Shown in pieces: positions 37,101 through 46,840 of a DNA stretch of 64,000 nt. Numbering within the stretch: position 1 is the stretch's first letter; each line of letters starts with the position of its first letter. The notes beneath the pieces were generated by a model. It was given only the letters and a program-made list of their open reading frames with translations. It made no database searches and was not told where the DNA came from. The position numbers were made by a program, and so were the translations under genes. Origin of the DNA: Malania oleifera. Taxonomy: Eukaryota > Streptophyta > Magnoliopsida > Santalales > Ximeniaceae. The stretch is taken from positions 13,113,936 to 13,177,935 of the forward strand of contig NC_080422.1 in the NCBI RefSeq assembly GCF_029873635.1, read 5' to 3'.

Positions 37101-39907
37101 CTAAACCACTTTTCCCCATGTTTATTTTAAGCTCCAAAATATTCTCAAAGACTTTGAGGATACCCAAAACACAGCTAAAAGAAGGGCTGTGATCCTCTAA
37201 AAAAGAAAATGGTATTATCTGCAAATTGAAGATGACCACCACTCCCTCCCTCCCTCCCTCCCTCCCCACTTCCAACCCTCTCACCATTTCCCTATCCACA
37301 GCCCTATCCACCATTTTACTCAACGCATTGCCTACTAAGACAATACTTGCTTATGTTTAAAAAATAAAAATGAAGGTAAAACCATTTAAGGTATGAGATT
37401 AAATCTTTCCTTGTGCTGCCAAAGTAGACCCAAAGACCATGCCACGCAAAATCATTAAAAACTAAGTAAATCATTCTATAAGACAAAATCTATTCCATAA
37501 ACTCTTGCAGTCTTGCCAGCTAGTTTTCCATTGACAAATTAACTGAAAGACTGTTTGGTACCATTTTTATTTCCTATTTTCTATCTTTGCTACTATAATG
37601 TGAAGAAACAGGTTATCATATTGTGTTTGTTGCTTGTTTTCTATTTCTATTTGTTGGTTTTTAGTTGTGTGAAAAAAAATCTAAAAACTAGATTTTATGA
37701 CTTTTATTTGTTTTGACAAACTATTGCTAGAATACTTAACATCTAGATTTCATTTTCGTTGATTAAATCATTTACTTTATACATAGTTTTAATTAAAAAT
37801 AACATAAAATGATCAGGTAAATTAAAATATAATCAAAATAAAAATATCTTGTAGCACAACAAAATAATTTTTGAAAAATAATAATTGTGTAAAACAATTA
37901 TAGTAATTTCTATTTTTATTCCAATATTTTAATTTTTTATTCCTTTATATTTTTACTATTTTAATAATTTTTTCAAGTGTTATTTGATTCAAGGACAAAG
38001 TTGAGCATTTGTTCAATCATTTTTTGTTTTTGTTGTTAGTTTTCTATTTCTAACAGCTAAAAACCAAATTTTATTGTTTTCAGTAGTTTCAGCAATCTGT
38101 TGCCAAAAATTTTAATATTCAGAAATAGTTTTTTTGGATTAAATTATTCATTTTATTCAATTTTAAATTAAAACCAAAATTAAATGATCATATGAATTCA
38201 AATATAATTAAAAGAAATATATATATATAAATTTCAAAAAATAATAATAAAGTCAATCACAAAATACTTTTACTATTTTTTGATTGTCATGTTCAATAAA
38301 ATTATTATTGTAAAGTAAATTTTGAAAGTAGAACAATTAAGTAAAATGATTAGAATAAATTTTAATGTGTATTATTTGTTATTTTATTCTTTTGATCATA
38401 TTTTTATAATATTTTGATTTAGAGATGAAAATGAACATTTTTTTTTATTAATTTTTTAATTTGTATTAGTTTTATAAATGTTAACCAAGTAAGTCGTTAG
38501 TTTCTAGTTTTTATTTTCTGTTTCTAGTTTTTTGTTTTCGTTACTAGTTTTCATTTCTCTAATTTTTGACAGTGATACCAAACAACCCCTTAAGTTTTTG
38601 TTTATGGCTTACAATTTTCGTTTATGGTTTTCTTTTTAATAATTTTTGACGATGTTACACAACAGCCCCTGAATATTGCACATTCAAACATAACAAGATG
38701 TTAGACATTTAAGGAGATAAAAATGTGTTCCATACAGCAGTTACCTCATCGAAGCTCCAATTATCATTGGTAAAGAACACAACTGGAACGCCCTGCGTCG
38801 CCCAATTCCATCTGCAATCCAACCACTGAACAGAGATCCAACAAAGGCACCCGCTAAGCATGTACTCACCACTAGACCTTCATTTGGCATATAATAACCT
38901 ATTAAAATAGGAATTCGAATGCGAAAAATAAAACAACAATGGAATAAGATTGTCCATCACATACGGTACCTTCAGCAAGTGTACTCCCATTAAAGCCAAG
39001 ATCTAAGGAAATGCTTTCTAGTGTTTCATTAACTACCCTGCATAAAAAATACAGCAAACAAAACACCACTCAGTTAATTGCTTGTTTCCTGAAAAAAAAC
39101 ATAAATATAAGAGAATGACCAAGTATAAAGGATCAGGAACGCACCCAAGATGATAGCCAAATAAGAATGAAGAAATAGTAGCCACAAGAATGTGTGGCAA
39201 AGAGTGTTTCCATGAAGGATTGGCAGTCTCTTTTCCCGTAACATTCTGCAAATGGCCTACAACCCATACAGGAATCAGCCAAAGCATCATTCGTATTAAA
39301 ACAAATTAGCTTTTTGAAGGAAATTATTTCTTTAAGCACTTGTTATCTCTTGAAAGAGTTATGTTCAAAAGATCTTATGTAAAAAAAATAATCTTATAAA
39401 TGCAAAAAAAATAAACAAATAAATAAAAAGATGCCAGGAAATGCCAAGCAAATGTAAAAAGGTCCTTTATCTAACGAAATATCGCTTTCACTTTGTCTCT
39501 TTTTTTTTTCCCCCCCTTCCTCATTACTAAGTCTTCTACTTTTTTTAATAAATAAATAATCTCCTTGGAGTGGAAGAACATCAAGAATTACGTTCCTGAC
39601 TCTACCAAATGTTTGATTTTAAACTTTTCAAAAACTAACTTTGAAGCAAATTTGAGGTATAAGTTCCTGACTCTATGAAAGGACTACAGATTAAGGAGTG
39701 AAAATAAAACAAAAAACTAACAACTAAATGAGCGAAATCTATAATTAGTAATATCCAACCTAAAAGGAGATGAGGCAGGAAAAAAAAAACATTAATTTTG
39801 CAGAATGTAGAAGTACCTGAACCGTCTTCTTTGTCGAAGGCATTCAAATAGTCCCTCGACGACATTCGTTTGTACGTCGAGAAAGCATCACGTTGCCGTC
39901 CTCGCAT
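15620..39907 (-). CDS. Plastidic glucose transporter 2/3-type (SGB1-like) MFS hexose carrier
   Basis: Thirteen coding exons on the minus strand: 39907-39817, 39256-39145, 39037-38970, 38877-38745, 21960-21861, 21770-21658, 21497-21404, 19443-19290, 19180-19037, 18651-18578, 17950-17862, 16554-16440 and 15802-15620. They total 1470 nt (489 aa plus stop), with every phase joining and all introns GT-AG. Sugar-porter motifs appear in order: LFGYHLG (about 62-68), DGIGRRR (113-119), [24 protein letters not shown] (300-306), [17 protein letters not shown] (401-410) and [11 protein letters not shown] near the C-terminus. This is the major facilitator layout with about 12 membrane spans. The sequence fits Arabidopsis At1g67300/At1g79820 (pGlcT2 and SGB1, placed at plastid or Golgi) better than pGlcT1. 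The start [15 protein letters not shown] matches this subgroup. Intron 4 (38744-21961) is 16.8 kb and full of transposons, yet the exons are undamaged. Confidence 0.95.
18727..19023 (-). mobile_element. TRIM element (miniature LTR retrotransposon) in transporter intron 9
   Basis: Two direct repeats of about 72 bp (18727-18799 and 18952-19023), both starting TGTT and ending AACA, enclose about 150 bp with no coding capacity. Next to the second repeat is CTCTGATACCA, which on the minus strand is the initiator tRNA-Met primer site TGGTATCAGAG. This is the TRIM layout. Its edge lies 13 bp from the donor splice site of exon 9 (exon end 19037). No matching target duplication was found. Copies of the same LTR lie at 23976-24545. 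Confidence 0.75.
19662..19772. repeat. Three tandem units of 37 bp in transporter intron 7
   Basis: The core GACAAGATCTAGAACA recurs at exact 37-bp spacing, with unit starts at 19662, 19699 and 19736. The third unit has small changes. It lies between exons 7 and 8 and has no evident function. Confidence 0.8.
20461..21215 (+). other. Unidentified non-repetitive insert-like segment in intron 7, ending in poly-C/poly-A
   Basis: Base composition is more gene-like than the neighbouring intron. One frame around 20760-20940 reads [19 protein letters not shown] before breaking. It ends in about 20 C residues (21182-21201) followed by an A-rich run, which may be a decayed retroposon tail. I do not recognise a protein family, and stops occur in all frames. 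Confidence 0.3.
22027..22105. repeat. (TA)n(GA)n compound microsatellite near a splice acceptor
   Basis: About 30 bp of TA is followed by about 45 bp of GA, with one AAAG interruption. On the gene strand this is CT then TA, ending roughly 65 bp upstream of the acceptor of the 16.8-kb intron. It is probably length-polymorphic. Confidence 0.9.
22980..23525. repeat. Reiterated GACCTCCCTTGAGG-type segment in intron 4
   Basis: Units of about 50 bp repeat the pattern 'cctcccttgaggttt.gcaaaaagata.agac'. One 52-bp unit is nearly perfectly duplicated at 23069-23120 and 23121-23170. Between 23290 and 23500 the same words occur in inverted form (GGGAGGTCTGTGG, CCAAACCACAGCAGAGG). The arrangement suggests a small fold-back or MITE-like element. 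Ends and target duplication were not identified. Confidence 0.45.
23887..24436. repeat. Tandem duplication of about 275 bp including part of a TRIM and its flank
   Basis: Unit 1 (about 23887-24150) and unit 2 (about 24163-24436) share AACAAAAGA, GATTTCATTGATAAGA, TTCTCCCATCAAAATTCTGG and the TRIM LTR plus primer-site region. A TA tract (about 24148-24163) separates them. Because both copies include sequence outside the TRIM, the duplication happened after insertion. Confidence 0.8.
23976..24545 (+). mobile_element. TRIM element with a partly duplicated 5' half
   Basis: LTR copies lie at 23976-24046, 24250-24320 (the duplicate) and 24473-24545, each TGTTAA...TCTAACA and about 71-73 bp. The first two are followed by TGGTATTAAA, a decayed TGGTATCAGA primer site. 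Flanks CCAAT (23971-23975) and CTAAT (24546-24550) are a probable 5-bp target duplication with one change. There is no coding sequence. It belongs to the same family as 18727-19023 in the opposite orientation. Confidence 0.75.
25085..25624 (-). repeat. 3' LTR of the intronic copia element
   Basis: 540 bp, TGTTGTGAAG to TTCAACA on the plus strand. It is a near copy of 30141-30681. It carries the motif GAGGACGTAGGC (minus strand, near 25360-25372) that is shared with the SIRE-like LTRs. Confidence 0.92.
25724..26329. repeat. 302-bp tandem duplication of the RNase H end of the copia element
   Basis: GTTGATCAAGTTCAAGCAATG begins at 25724 and recurs at 26026 (offset 302). Both copies then run through the same RNase H coding stretch with scattered differences. 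The copy nearer the LTR is the extra one and contains a stop. Confidence 0.85.
26208..29960 (-). pseudogene. Copia gag-pol of the intronic element, inactivated
   Basis: In transcription order: Gag (29950-29235, UBN2-type), whose zinc knuckle reads CAFCQEKGH followed by a stop where Trp is usual; a protease region (29100-28690), where the aspartic motif reads NSR instead of D-S-G in [14 protein letters not shown]; integrase (28364-27795) with LRTDNGGEY and [18 protein letters not shown] (27738-27101) with [15 protein letters not shown] and [19 protein letters not shown] text; and RT/RNase H (27035-26208) with [11 protein letters not shown] and [10 protein letters not shown]. Stops and frameshifts separate the pieces. 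The lost protease residues and Gag stop mean the protein cannot be made as one functional chain. Several lesions fit G-to-A or C-to-T change. Confidence 0.9.
30141..30681 (-). repeat. 5' LTR of the intronic copia element
   Basis: 541 bp, next to the primer-binding site at 30126-30140. Differences from the other LTR are modest, so insertion was not very ancient; a precise count needs alignment. Confidence 0.92.
31130..31760. repeat. Tandemly repeated LTR segment (TTTAGGAAGGTTTAGGA units)
   Basis: A segment of roughly 230-360 bp containing CCGCCCATTCGGCACATG, GTGTATGGAAGACCTC and TTGTAAATATG...TTAGTTG is present about three times, with partial copies. This is internal amplification inside the left LTR of the gypsy element. 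Confidence 0.7.
33041..36010 (+). pseudogene. Gypsy gag-pol of the intronic element, degenerate and truncated
   Basis: Plus-strand remnants in gypsy order: Gag N-terminus (33041-33319); a retrotransposon Gag core near 33540-33970 with a frameshifted frame; a zinc knuckle [14 protein letters not shown] (about 34090-34135); an aspartic-protease region (34173-34643) reading LVIDGVSSM, where the usual D-G-G is altered; RT (about 34650-35370) with [11 protein letters not shown] and AYYDDILVY; RNase H (35389-35870); and the start of integrase with [15 protein letters not shown] text (35950-35995). Integrase stops there and is replaced by CTT-rich repeats. Many stops are present. The motif style is chromovirus-like, lineage uncertain. 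Confidence 0.82.
36001..36545. repeat. CTT-rich and 47-bp-type minisatellite at the gypsy 3' end
   Basis: The coding text [11 protein letters not shown] occurs three times (36010, 36081 and 36171) separated by CTT runs. A unit of about 47 bp with GGCTTGCTGAAGTCATATTT and CAGTCCCAC then recurs about seven times (36195-36520) with CTT interruptions. This is slippage-driven expansion of integrase and LTR sequence. Confidence 0.85.
37551..38589. mobile_element. AT-rich TIR element (non-autonomous DNA transposon candidate)
   Basis: The left edge CTGTTTGGTACCA (37551-37563) mirrors the right edge TGATACCAAACAACC (38574-38588), with AT-rich non-coding sequence between. A reversed relative is split by the copia element at 43890-44112 and 61321-61430. 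The outward TGTTTGGTA termini resemble Tourist/Harbinger-type MITEs, but no 3-bp target duplication was fixed. Some similar text continues to about 38670. Confidence 0.55.
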
Positions 39908-40540
39908 ACCTCGAAATGCAACGGAGCCTTCTTTCGTAGTCACAAATAGAAACAACCGGAAACAGCCACGCCAGATCAACCAATTATTCAGTTATATATT
40001 TCTTTAGTTTATCACTTCTCAGCATCTCACCAGTTCATCCCTCTGCAGCACCAAACAGCTGTCACTCAGTAATCCAAAAGAGGCAGATAGATTCGATTTT
40101 AGATCTGACAGAACAGCATTTCACATCTCGAACAGAAATTCACAAATTTAATTAGAAAATACAAAAATTAAATCTAGAAAAAATAAAATCAGAATTGAGG
40201 CATACCTGTCAAAAACTTGCAGTTCGTAAACAGAAAACAACAAGCTTAATTTATCAACACAGACACACACATTCAACCAACTGAATTACAACAGAACCAC
40301 GACGCGCTTCCGATCAAAATGCAGGAATACAGAGAGAGAGAGAGAGAGAGCGAGGCTTACAGATACATAGTTCTGCGAAATCGAAGAAGGATTTGAAGCT
40401 GAGTACCTTCAAACAAATGCTCGAAGACTGATTGGAATGCGGAACCTGATAACTCAAACCGCTGATCTCAATACGAGAATGTGATCAAACCGACTGATCG
40501 GAGAGAGAGGACGGACGCTAAGGTGCCCCGGGAGGGAAGG
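39908..40540 (-). promoter_or_regulatory. Transporter 5' untranslated region and probable promoter
   Basis: The minus strand upstream of the ATG at 39907 shows a likely leader intron: donor TTGACAG/GTATGC (exon end 40206) and acceptor GTGCTGCAG/AGG (exon start 40042). A second possible donor is GTTTGAAG/GTACTC at about 40407. A tiny upstream frame of three codons, ATG AAC TGG TGA, lies in the leader near 40037. A GA microsatellite is at 40329-40351. The transcription start is unknown, probably near 40450-40550. Confidence 0.45.
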
Positions 40541-41065
40541 AAGGTGTCAAGGACTGGAGCTAACGTAGTGAAGTCGCCATTTTAGTTTCCAATGAAGAAA
40601 TGGAAAAATCTACGCGAAGATCTCGAAACCGTTCGGTGGAATGGAAAGGCATGGGAAGGGGCGGTTTTTAACGTGCGCGTGGGGGGCGCTGCTAATTACG
40701 GTGGCTCTGCGGTCAGCTATGCTGGTCTTATCGAAGAAGTAAAGGGACGACTACGAGGGCTCTTAGGCCGACACCTGGCTGTGTTGGTTGGATCGGGATC
40801 TAGTGTTCCGCGTCGACAGGAATATCCCGTCTAGCCAATCATCTTCAACCACGTAGGCACTCACATGCTCCAGGTTTGGTGTAAGTGAGGAGAAAACACA
40901 TGTCAACTATTTTTTTTACTGCTTTTCAAAATTATTATTTAAGATTTTAAGGTTGTGGGAATTTGACTCTTGGGCATAAATTTAAAATTCTGTAAAGTTA
41001 GATATGGAAAAAAATATATAAAATAAGAGATGCACTACCTTCTTTTAACTATCTACTTAGCTGAT

Positions 41066-41102
<37 letters not shown>

Positions 41103-41388
41103 ACATAATATCGTATTATTCATGGTTACAAGACACTGAGTTTTTCATAATAGGAAATCCCAAAAAGTGAATTATTTTTCACATCCATAAATAAAAAAGC
41201 TTTTCACAAAAATATTTTGTGGGGCCAACATCGATAATGTTGTGTCGACATGAGTGGTATTACACTGGCATAGAAAAAATTCTCATCAAAGCTGTTGCGA
41301 AAATTAGTAAAGCTTATTTTTCCCATTTAAAGTGTCATGCGCAGAAGAAAAAGTATTTTATGTAAAAATATAAAAGAATTTCTTCAAA
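40541..41388. other. Spacer upstream of the transporter
   Basis: No gene is supported. An 80-codon frame at 40592-40834 has no recognisable domain and lies in the GC-richer promoter-side sequence. A (TA)n tract is at about 41066-41099. The rest is AT-rich single-copy-looking DNA. Confidence 0.45.
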
Positions 41389-41717
41389 GAAAATGTAACG
41401 GCCCTAAAATTCCTTAACATAAAATGTAATATAATGAATGAAAAAGTCAACCCGAACCCATAGGTAACGGGGACACTTGTCAATCACAGCGGAAACCTAA
41501 GCAACAACAAGCATAAAATCTAAAACATCCATCCTTAAAGCATAATACCAGAGTTTACTACACATCATAAAACTGTACTTTTATACATCCTCATAAACAT
41601 CAAAATAACGTTAGGATCAAACACAAAATAATTTTGACCCTAGTACAAAATTTTACCCTCCTAGCGGGGTAATATTCCTAACCCAACGGCAGCCACGACC
41701 CGGTCACTCGGGGTCTC

Positions 41718-42925
41718 CTAAAAAATATATTAATGTTGGGGGATGAGACACTTCTTAGTAAGTGAAAATAAACTAAATACAGTTGTGTGGTAACATGACC
41801 ATTTAATGCAATTATACATATACAGTACATTTCATATCTTCGTAAACATTCATCATATCATACAAAATAATCACATGCTTCCATATTTTCTAGTAAGTCG
41901 TATCATACATAAAACATCTGTTATACTGATAATACTGAAAACATACTCAGGATGAATAGCTAATTAATGTCATGTATTACCCCCCATGACGGGTTGTGCA
42001 GCCCGAAGGCAGGACCCGACAATGGCTGGCCGACCACTGCCGAATCAAATATGTCTGTAAGTACGATGAGCCCGCCACACCCTGGTCCGAACCGCCAGGT
42101 GGATGTCCACACTCTACTGAAAACCACATCGGCTATCCATCTCCCACCCCCTCGTGAGGTGGTTAGCACTAATCTGAACATAGATGTTTGATCCATATAG
42201 CTACGGTACCGAGCTCCTGAACTGAACTAAACTAACATCCAGGTTCTTATAACATATAGCACATGATAATATAGCATCTTTCATAATTTCATAATTACGG
42301 CTTTCGTGCCGAACATTTCATAAATATGGCCTCGTGTCGATCATACGTAAATACGGCCTCGTGCCGATCATACATAAATACGGTCTCGTGCCGATCATAC
42401 ATAAATATGTCATTCTGAAAATAGTCATTTTATCATGCATTTATCAAAATCATAATGTACTGTACACTTCCATAATTCCTCAAATCATATTGCATTCATA
42501 TCATTATCATTTCATAATATTTCTCTACGTAAAATAGTATTTATGCCACACATTTGTTGTATAAAACTATACATTGTATTCTGAAATTCATGATTTCTGG
42601 CATCTCATACATATATACATGTTTCAACATAATAATAGTATTTTTCTCAAACATGCATTAATTCCATAATATTCAAACATCATACGTATTTTCAGGAAAT
42701 CAATTTGCTCGTAAATAATAATAACTTGTGTGAAAAGTAACGGCTTTAGTTTATTCTCTTACCTAGCTACTGAGAAAGCCCCTAAAATATCCTAACCTAA
42801 CCCCCGTAGGATTTCTTGATCAATACCCTAAAACTGAAAACTCACAGTACTAAACTTCAGTATTTTCATGCATACATCATTTTCTATAACTACCATAAAA
42901 TCAAATTTGGCTTAAAAAGTCTTAC
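41718..42925 (-). other. Putative intron inside the LTR leader (minus strand)
   Basis: Donor ATTGAG/GTAAGAC at 42925. GAAGTGTCTCATCC lies about 40 nt before the acceptor ATTTTTTAG, whose last base is 41718. Positions and motifs match the relative at 61598-63701. There is no transcript support. Confidence 0.4.
42295..42408. repeat. Four units of the GGCACGAGGCCGTATTTA repeat
   Basis: Reverse-orientation copies of the 28-bp unit seen six times at 62631-62798. Here there are about four units, some shortened to 26 bp. Confidence 0.8.
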
Positions 42926-43117
42926 CTCAATTCAGGGATGATTTCCAATTAACTTTCACCAACGATTCGTTCCGGCAAATTTGGAGAGAACTTCCCCAAG
43001 AGCGTCGTGGTGACTTCGGATTGTCGATCCGGCGTAAATATGGCCCAAAAATGATGAAAGAGAGAGAGAGAGAGAGAGAGAGCCGAAGGGGAGAGAGAGA
43101 GGGCGAAGGCTGCTTAA

Positions 43118-43883
43118 TAATGAAGTTAAAAATCGTATTTTTGATATATATAGAATTGGATATGTCGACGAGTCACGTCATTCATCGACGAATCCTTCAA
43201 TAATTTCGTCAACAAATTTCAGTCATCGTCGACGAAATTCAGTCTTCATCGACGAATTCTCTTAAACCCTCGTCAACGAAGCTCTGATGCCTCCTTTTTG
43301 TTTTTCCTTCCCAAAAAACAATGTCGTCAACGAACGCGGAGCGTTCGTTGACGAAGTCAATTTCCTCCTTTTGTTACCATTTCCATTTCCCCTCCTCTTA
43401 TTATTTAAATTTCATTATTATTCGGGTTGTCATAAAAAATGTATTTTTTCTCTCTAAATAAAGAAAGAAAAGTAAAAAATAATATTTATTCTTGAATAAA
43501 TAATGAAGTTAAAAATCGTATTTTTGATAAATATAGAATTGGATACGTCGACGAGCCACGTCATTCATCAACGAATCCTTCAATAATTTCGTCAACAAAT
43601 TTTAGTCATCGTCGACGAAATTCAGTCTTCATCGACGAATTCTCTTAAGCCCTCGTCAACGAAGCTCTGATGCCTCCCTTTTGTTTTTCCTTCCCAAAAA
43701 ACAATGTCGTCAACGAACGCGAAGCGTTCGTCGACGAAGTCAACTTCCTCCTTTTGTTACCATTTCCATTTCCCCTCCTCTTATTATTTAAATTCCATTA
43801 TTATTCGGGTTGTCATAGAAAATGTATTTTTTCTCTCTAAATAAAGAAAGAAAAGTAAAAAATAATATTTATTCTTGAATAAT
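43118..43883. repeat. 383-bp tandem duplication spanning the LTR end and its flank
   Basis: TAATGAAGTTAAAAATCGTA occurs at 43118 and 43501. The two units contain the palindrome array, the LTR terminus and about 66 bp of flank (CTCTCTAAATAAAGAAAG). Units differ at scattered sites, so the event is not brand new. Confidence 0.92.
43164..43360. repeat. GTCGAC-centred palindrome array (minus-oriented LTR)
   Basis: About eight copies related to TTCGTCGACGAA, again upstream (on the minus strand) of a TATA box at 43145-43152. The array is repeated in the duplicate at about 43547-43743. Confidence 0.75.
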
Positions 43884-43889
43884 AAGATG

Positions 43890-44112
43890 TTGTTTGGTAT
43901 TATTGTCAAAAATTATGAAAAAGAAATGAGAAATGCAAACTAAAAATCAGAAAAATAAATTAAAAATAAAAAACTAGCAACTTGTTTGTTTAATATATCT
44001 AGAACTAAAACAATTTTAAAAAAAAGTTGATTAAGCAAATGCTTATTTTATCCTTGAATCAAATAACAATCATATAATATGATTAAAATATTAAAAGTAT
44101 AAAGTAATATAA
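43890..44112. mobile_element. Left part of the TIR element that hosts the copia element
   Basis: TGTTTGGTATTATTGTCAAA is the reverse complement, with small changes, of the right end of 37551-38589. The sequence continues after the copia insertion at 61321 to about 61430, where GTGAATTTTGAAATG-like text (reverse strand) matches the interior of the first copy. Confidence 0.5.
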
Positions 44113-44289
44113 TGAAATTAGAAAAGATATTCTGTATTTCTTGAAATTGAATCATTTGTACAAGCCAATACATGATACTTATAATACAATTGGGTATGCT
44201 AAATATGAAAACAATCTCATAAAATAATCTCTCTTAATTTTCTACACAAATATCCTCTAAATCACTCCAAGATACTTGGGATTTCTACA
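44113..44289 (-). repeat. 3' LTR of the nested copia element
   Basis: 177 bp, TGAAATTAG to GGATTTCTACA on the plus strand. Confidence 0.93.
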
Positions 44290-44779
44290 CTCCTCCTTAA
44301 GTTGGATCATAGATATTAATCATATCCAACTTGAAGATGAAATCATCAAAACTCTGTCGAGCTAACCCTTTGGTAACGATGTCTGCTGCTTGTTCTTTGG
44401 TAGGAACATAAGTCATACAAATGGTTCCCTCTTCAACCTTTTCCTTGATAAAGTGTCGGTCCACTTTTACGTGCTTAGTCTTGTCATGTTGAACTGGATT
44501 GAGAAAGATACCGATGACTATTTTGTTATCACGGTAGAGTTTGATAGGGAATTTCACTGTGATCTGTAGTTCTTCCAAAAGTTTCCGTAATCATAACCCT
44601 TCACATATCCCTTGTGCAACCACTCTGAACTCAGCTTCAGCACTACTTCAAGCCACTACATTATCTTTTTTACTCCTTCAAGTCACCAAATTTCCCCATA
44701 CAAAGGTGCAATACTCGGTGATAGACCTTCTATCTTCCGCTGATCCTGTCCAATCAGCATTTGTGAAAACTTCTACTTC

Positions 44780-46840
44780 TGTTAGAATTGGTGTGATCTC
44801 AAGAGAGGTTGTGAATTTGGTATTTAAAAAACTTTTCAACTAATTAAAACATTTCGATTCACCACAGTTCATATCTCATTCAATATTGAAAATTTGTATG
44901 TAAAATGTTTAAGCTATCAGTGCAGACATACACGTGTGCAACATATCTCATTTAAATTAAATGTGTGCATGCAAATAATATAACAGTCAACAAACAAGCA
45001 TATACATATGAAAATTAAAGTGTAATAATGAGATAGGGAGAGAGAGACACATGATATTTTTTATCGAGGTTTGGCCAAACCAACTTCGTCCTCACCTTGG
45101 GCATACCCCCCAAGAATTCCACTATCCCTACTTATTTAAACGGGCGGAGCAGAAGCCGTTACAACCTTTCCTTACGGGGCAAGGTAAACCCCAGTTCAAA
45201 TTCCAGACTGAGCCCAACTGGTCTCCCTTATGGGGCGAAAACTCCCCAATTCAATTATGGGCTGAACTCAACCGATCTCACTTACGAGGTTGAGATTCCC
45301 CAGTTCAATTAATGGGATGAACCCAACTGATACATAAAAATATTTTTGTACATAAAAATGCTTCTAAAACATATAAGCAGAAATGTACATGTTTAAGCTC
45401 TAAATGCATGCACTCTAATATGATATGAAATCTGCTCAGTAGAGTAAGAGTGCTATCATATAATTTTGCGCAAATAAAATATATGAAAAATGAGTATTAT
45501 TGTTCTCCCATAAATATTTTTGCAAATAAATAATATTTTTAAAATAAGGAATATTTGGGGAATTAAGGAGTATAAGCTCAAGAAAATATTTGTGTTGTAA
45601 ATAATTTTCTCCCAAAAATATTTATCAAAGAAATAACCGGGAGAAAACCTATGCAATACTCTCAAAAATGTTTTTCAAATATTAAGTCTTAGGTGAGAGT
45701 ATATGTAAATAAAATGCCCTAAATGAAATACTCTCCTCAAAAATAAGTTTGAAATAAAAGCATGGAAGAGAGTTGGAGAGATTTGTATAAAAGATTTTGT
45801 CCCAAAAGAATGATTTTTATAATAAAAATGATTTGGGGGAACTTTAATTAACAAGGGGTTTGAGAGAAAATTTAGGTTAATCAAAGTTACTAATTAATTT
45901 GAGGTTATGAGGGGTATTTATAGATTTTCTGAAAATTATGACCGTTCGGGACACGCACGATATTTTGGAAAAGCTTAATTAAAAGTTAATGATGTTTTAG
46001 TACTTTTACAAAATTCCAACCTAAGAGATTCGGTCAACTGTATTTTAAGTTTGGTTGACTATATTGATGAGTACGGTTAACCGAGGCACTTTTGAACTAC
46101 AGATATAGTCGATTGAATTAAAAAGATTTTGAAAGCGTTCGAGGTTCGGTCGAGTATATTTGAAATTCAGTCTACTATTCATATGGTTTGGTCGACTCAA
46201 TCATAAATGAACTAGAAGTTCGGTCGGCTAAACAGTTGGGTGTCAGACACGTGCTAGTTCGGTCAACTGTGGAAGATACATTCAAAAACGTTCGGTCAAC
46301 TGAACCTTGGTCAAACTGTTGACATCTGAATGGTTCGATCGATTAAGTTGAATATAACCAGCTGGGTTCAATCGACTGAGTAACTTTCAATTATTATTTT
46401 AAGTCCTAATTCTTATTAGAATTCACCCCTATTACTCATAGTATAACTTTTAAGTTAAAGGGAATTTTTTATGAAGTGTTTATGGGGACCTAAAGTCAAC
46501 ATATGGTCTTGAGAGTTAACCCTAAATATTTGACGTCCGTCGATCGAAGGTGATCCCTAAGGTCAATCTATGGTCAATTTGAGCATACAATCCATATCAT
46601 ACAGATGCATGCATTATTACAGACCAAATAATAAAATCAAATGCAATTACAATTCAAAACACTTTACTCTTTTACATCATGGAATGCGCCAGATTTGTGC
46701 TTTAAGATCTACCTTGGCTTGCATGTTCTCTTGATCTTATGTGTAACCTGAATAATATCTGTTCATGCACTAAAACACACACATAAGAGAAACTTGTGTT
46801 TGTCAACAACAAAACAAAGATCGGACTAAAAAAGCCAACA
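44780..46840 (-). repeat. 3' LTR of the 8.0-kb element
   Basis: 2061 bp. Contains the array of CGGTCGAC-like motifs (about 46025-46385) and a TATA box on the minus strand at 45915-45922 (TATAAATA). Confidence 0.9.

Larger units (their letters stand above)
24546..37345 (-). mobile_element. L1-type LINE, interrupted by a copia and a gypsy element
   Basis: LINE sequence survives in three blocks: 24546-25084, 30682 to about 31123, and 36605 to about 37345. The first block encodes zf-RVT ([24 protein letters not shown]). The last carries reverse-transcriptase text such as [14 protein letters not shown] residues and IFFLED-type remnants (about 37220-37090). The order matches the LINE fragment at 13945-15480, which lets the gaps be recognised as insertions. 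Both open frames and codons are decayed. The 5' boundary near 37345 is approximate. Confidence 0.65.
21961..38744 (-). other. Intron 4 of the transporter (16.8 kb) hosting a transposon nest
   Basis: The donor is ATGAG/GTAACTG at 38744 and the acceptor is CCCTGCAG/TGC at 21961. The split serine codon AG|T across the junction restores the conserved [18 protein letters not shown] peptide. The intron holds, from its 5' side: a TIR element (37551-38589), a LINE interrupted by gypsy and copia elements (37345-24546), a TRIM with partial duplication (24545-23887), a repeated segment (23525-22980) and a TA/GA microsatellite near the acceptor. Confidence 0.9.
41394..43434 (-). mobile_element. Solo LTR (about 2.04 kb), same family as 61598-63701
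   Basis: On the plus strand it runs from TGTAACGGCC to GGTTGTCATA. It is the reverse counterpart of the LTR that starts TGTGACGACC and ends GACGTTACA. GAAAA precedes it (41389-41393), and the same GAAAA follows the second copy of its end (43818-43822), because the end and its flank were later duplicated in tandem. It contains the palindrome array (43164-43360), a TATA box (43145-43152), putative intron signals (42925 to 41718), 26-28-bp repeats near 42295-42408 and the GC-rich block (about 41979-42047). No coding region. Confidence 0.85.

Noticed and set aside
15620..39907. Naming the transporter pGlcT1 (GLT1)
   Set aside because: The N-terminus [20 protein letters not shown] and the [16 protein letters not shown] end fit the pGlcT2/SGB1 subgroup better; the exact orthologue needs a tree.
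15620..39907. Treating the transporter as a pseudogene broken by transposons
   Set aside because: All insertions lie in introns, and 13 exons join to 490 codons including the stop without a stop or frame error.
40592..40834. 80-codon open frame upstream of the transporter
   Set aside because: No recognisable domain, GC-rich promoter-side sequence and no splice or homology support.
46020..46390. Palindrome arrays as replication origins or phage-like attachment sites
   Set aside because: They lie within LTR U3 upstream of TATA boxes; nothing else supports such roles.
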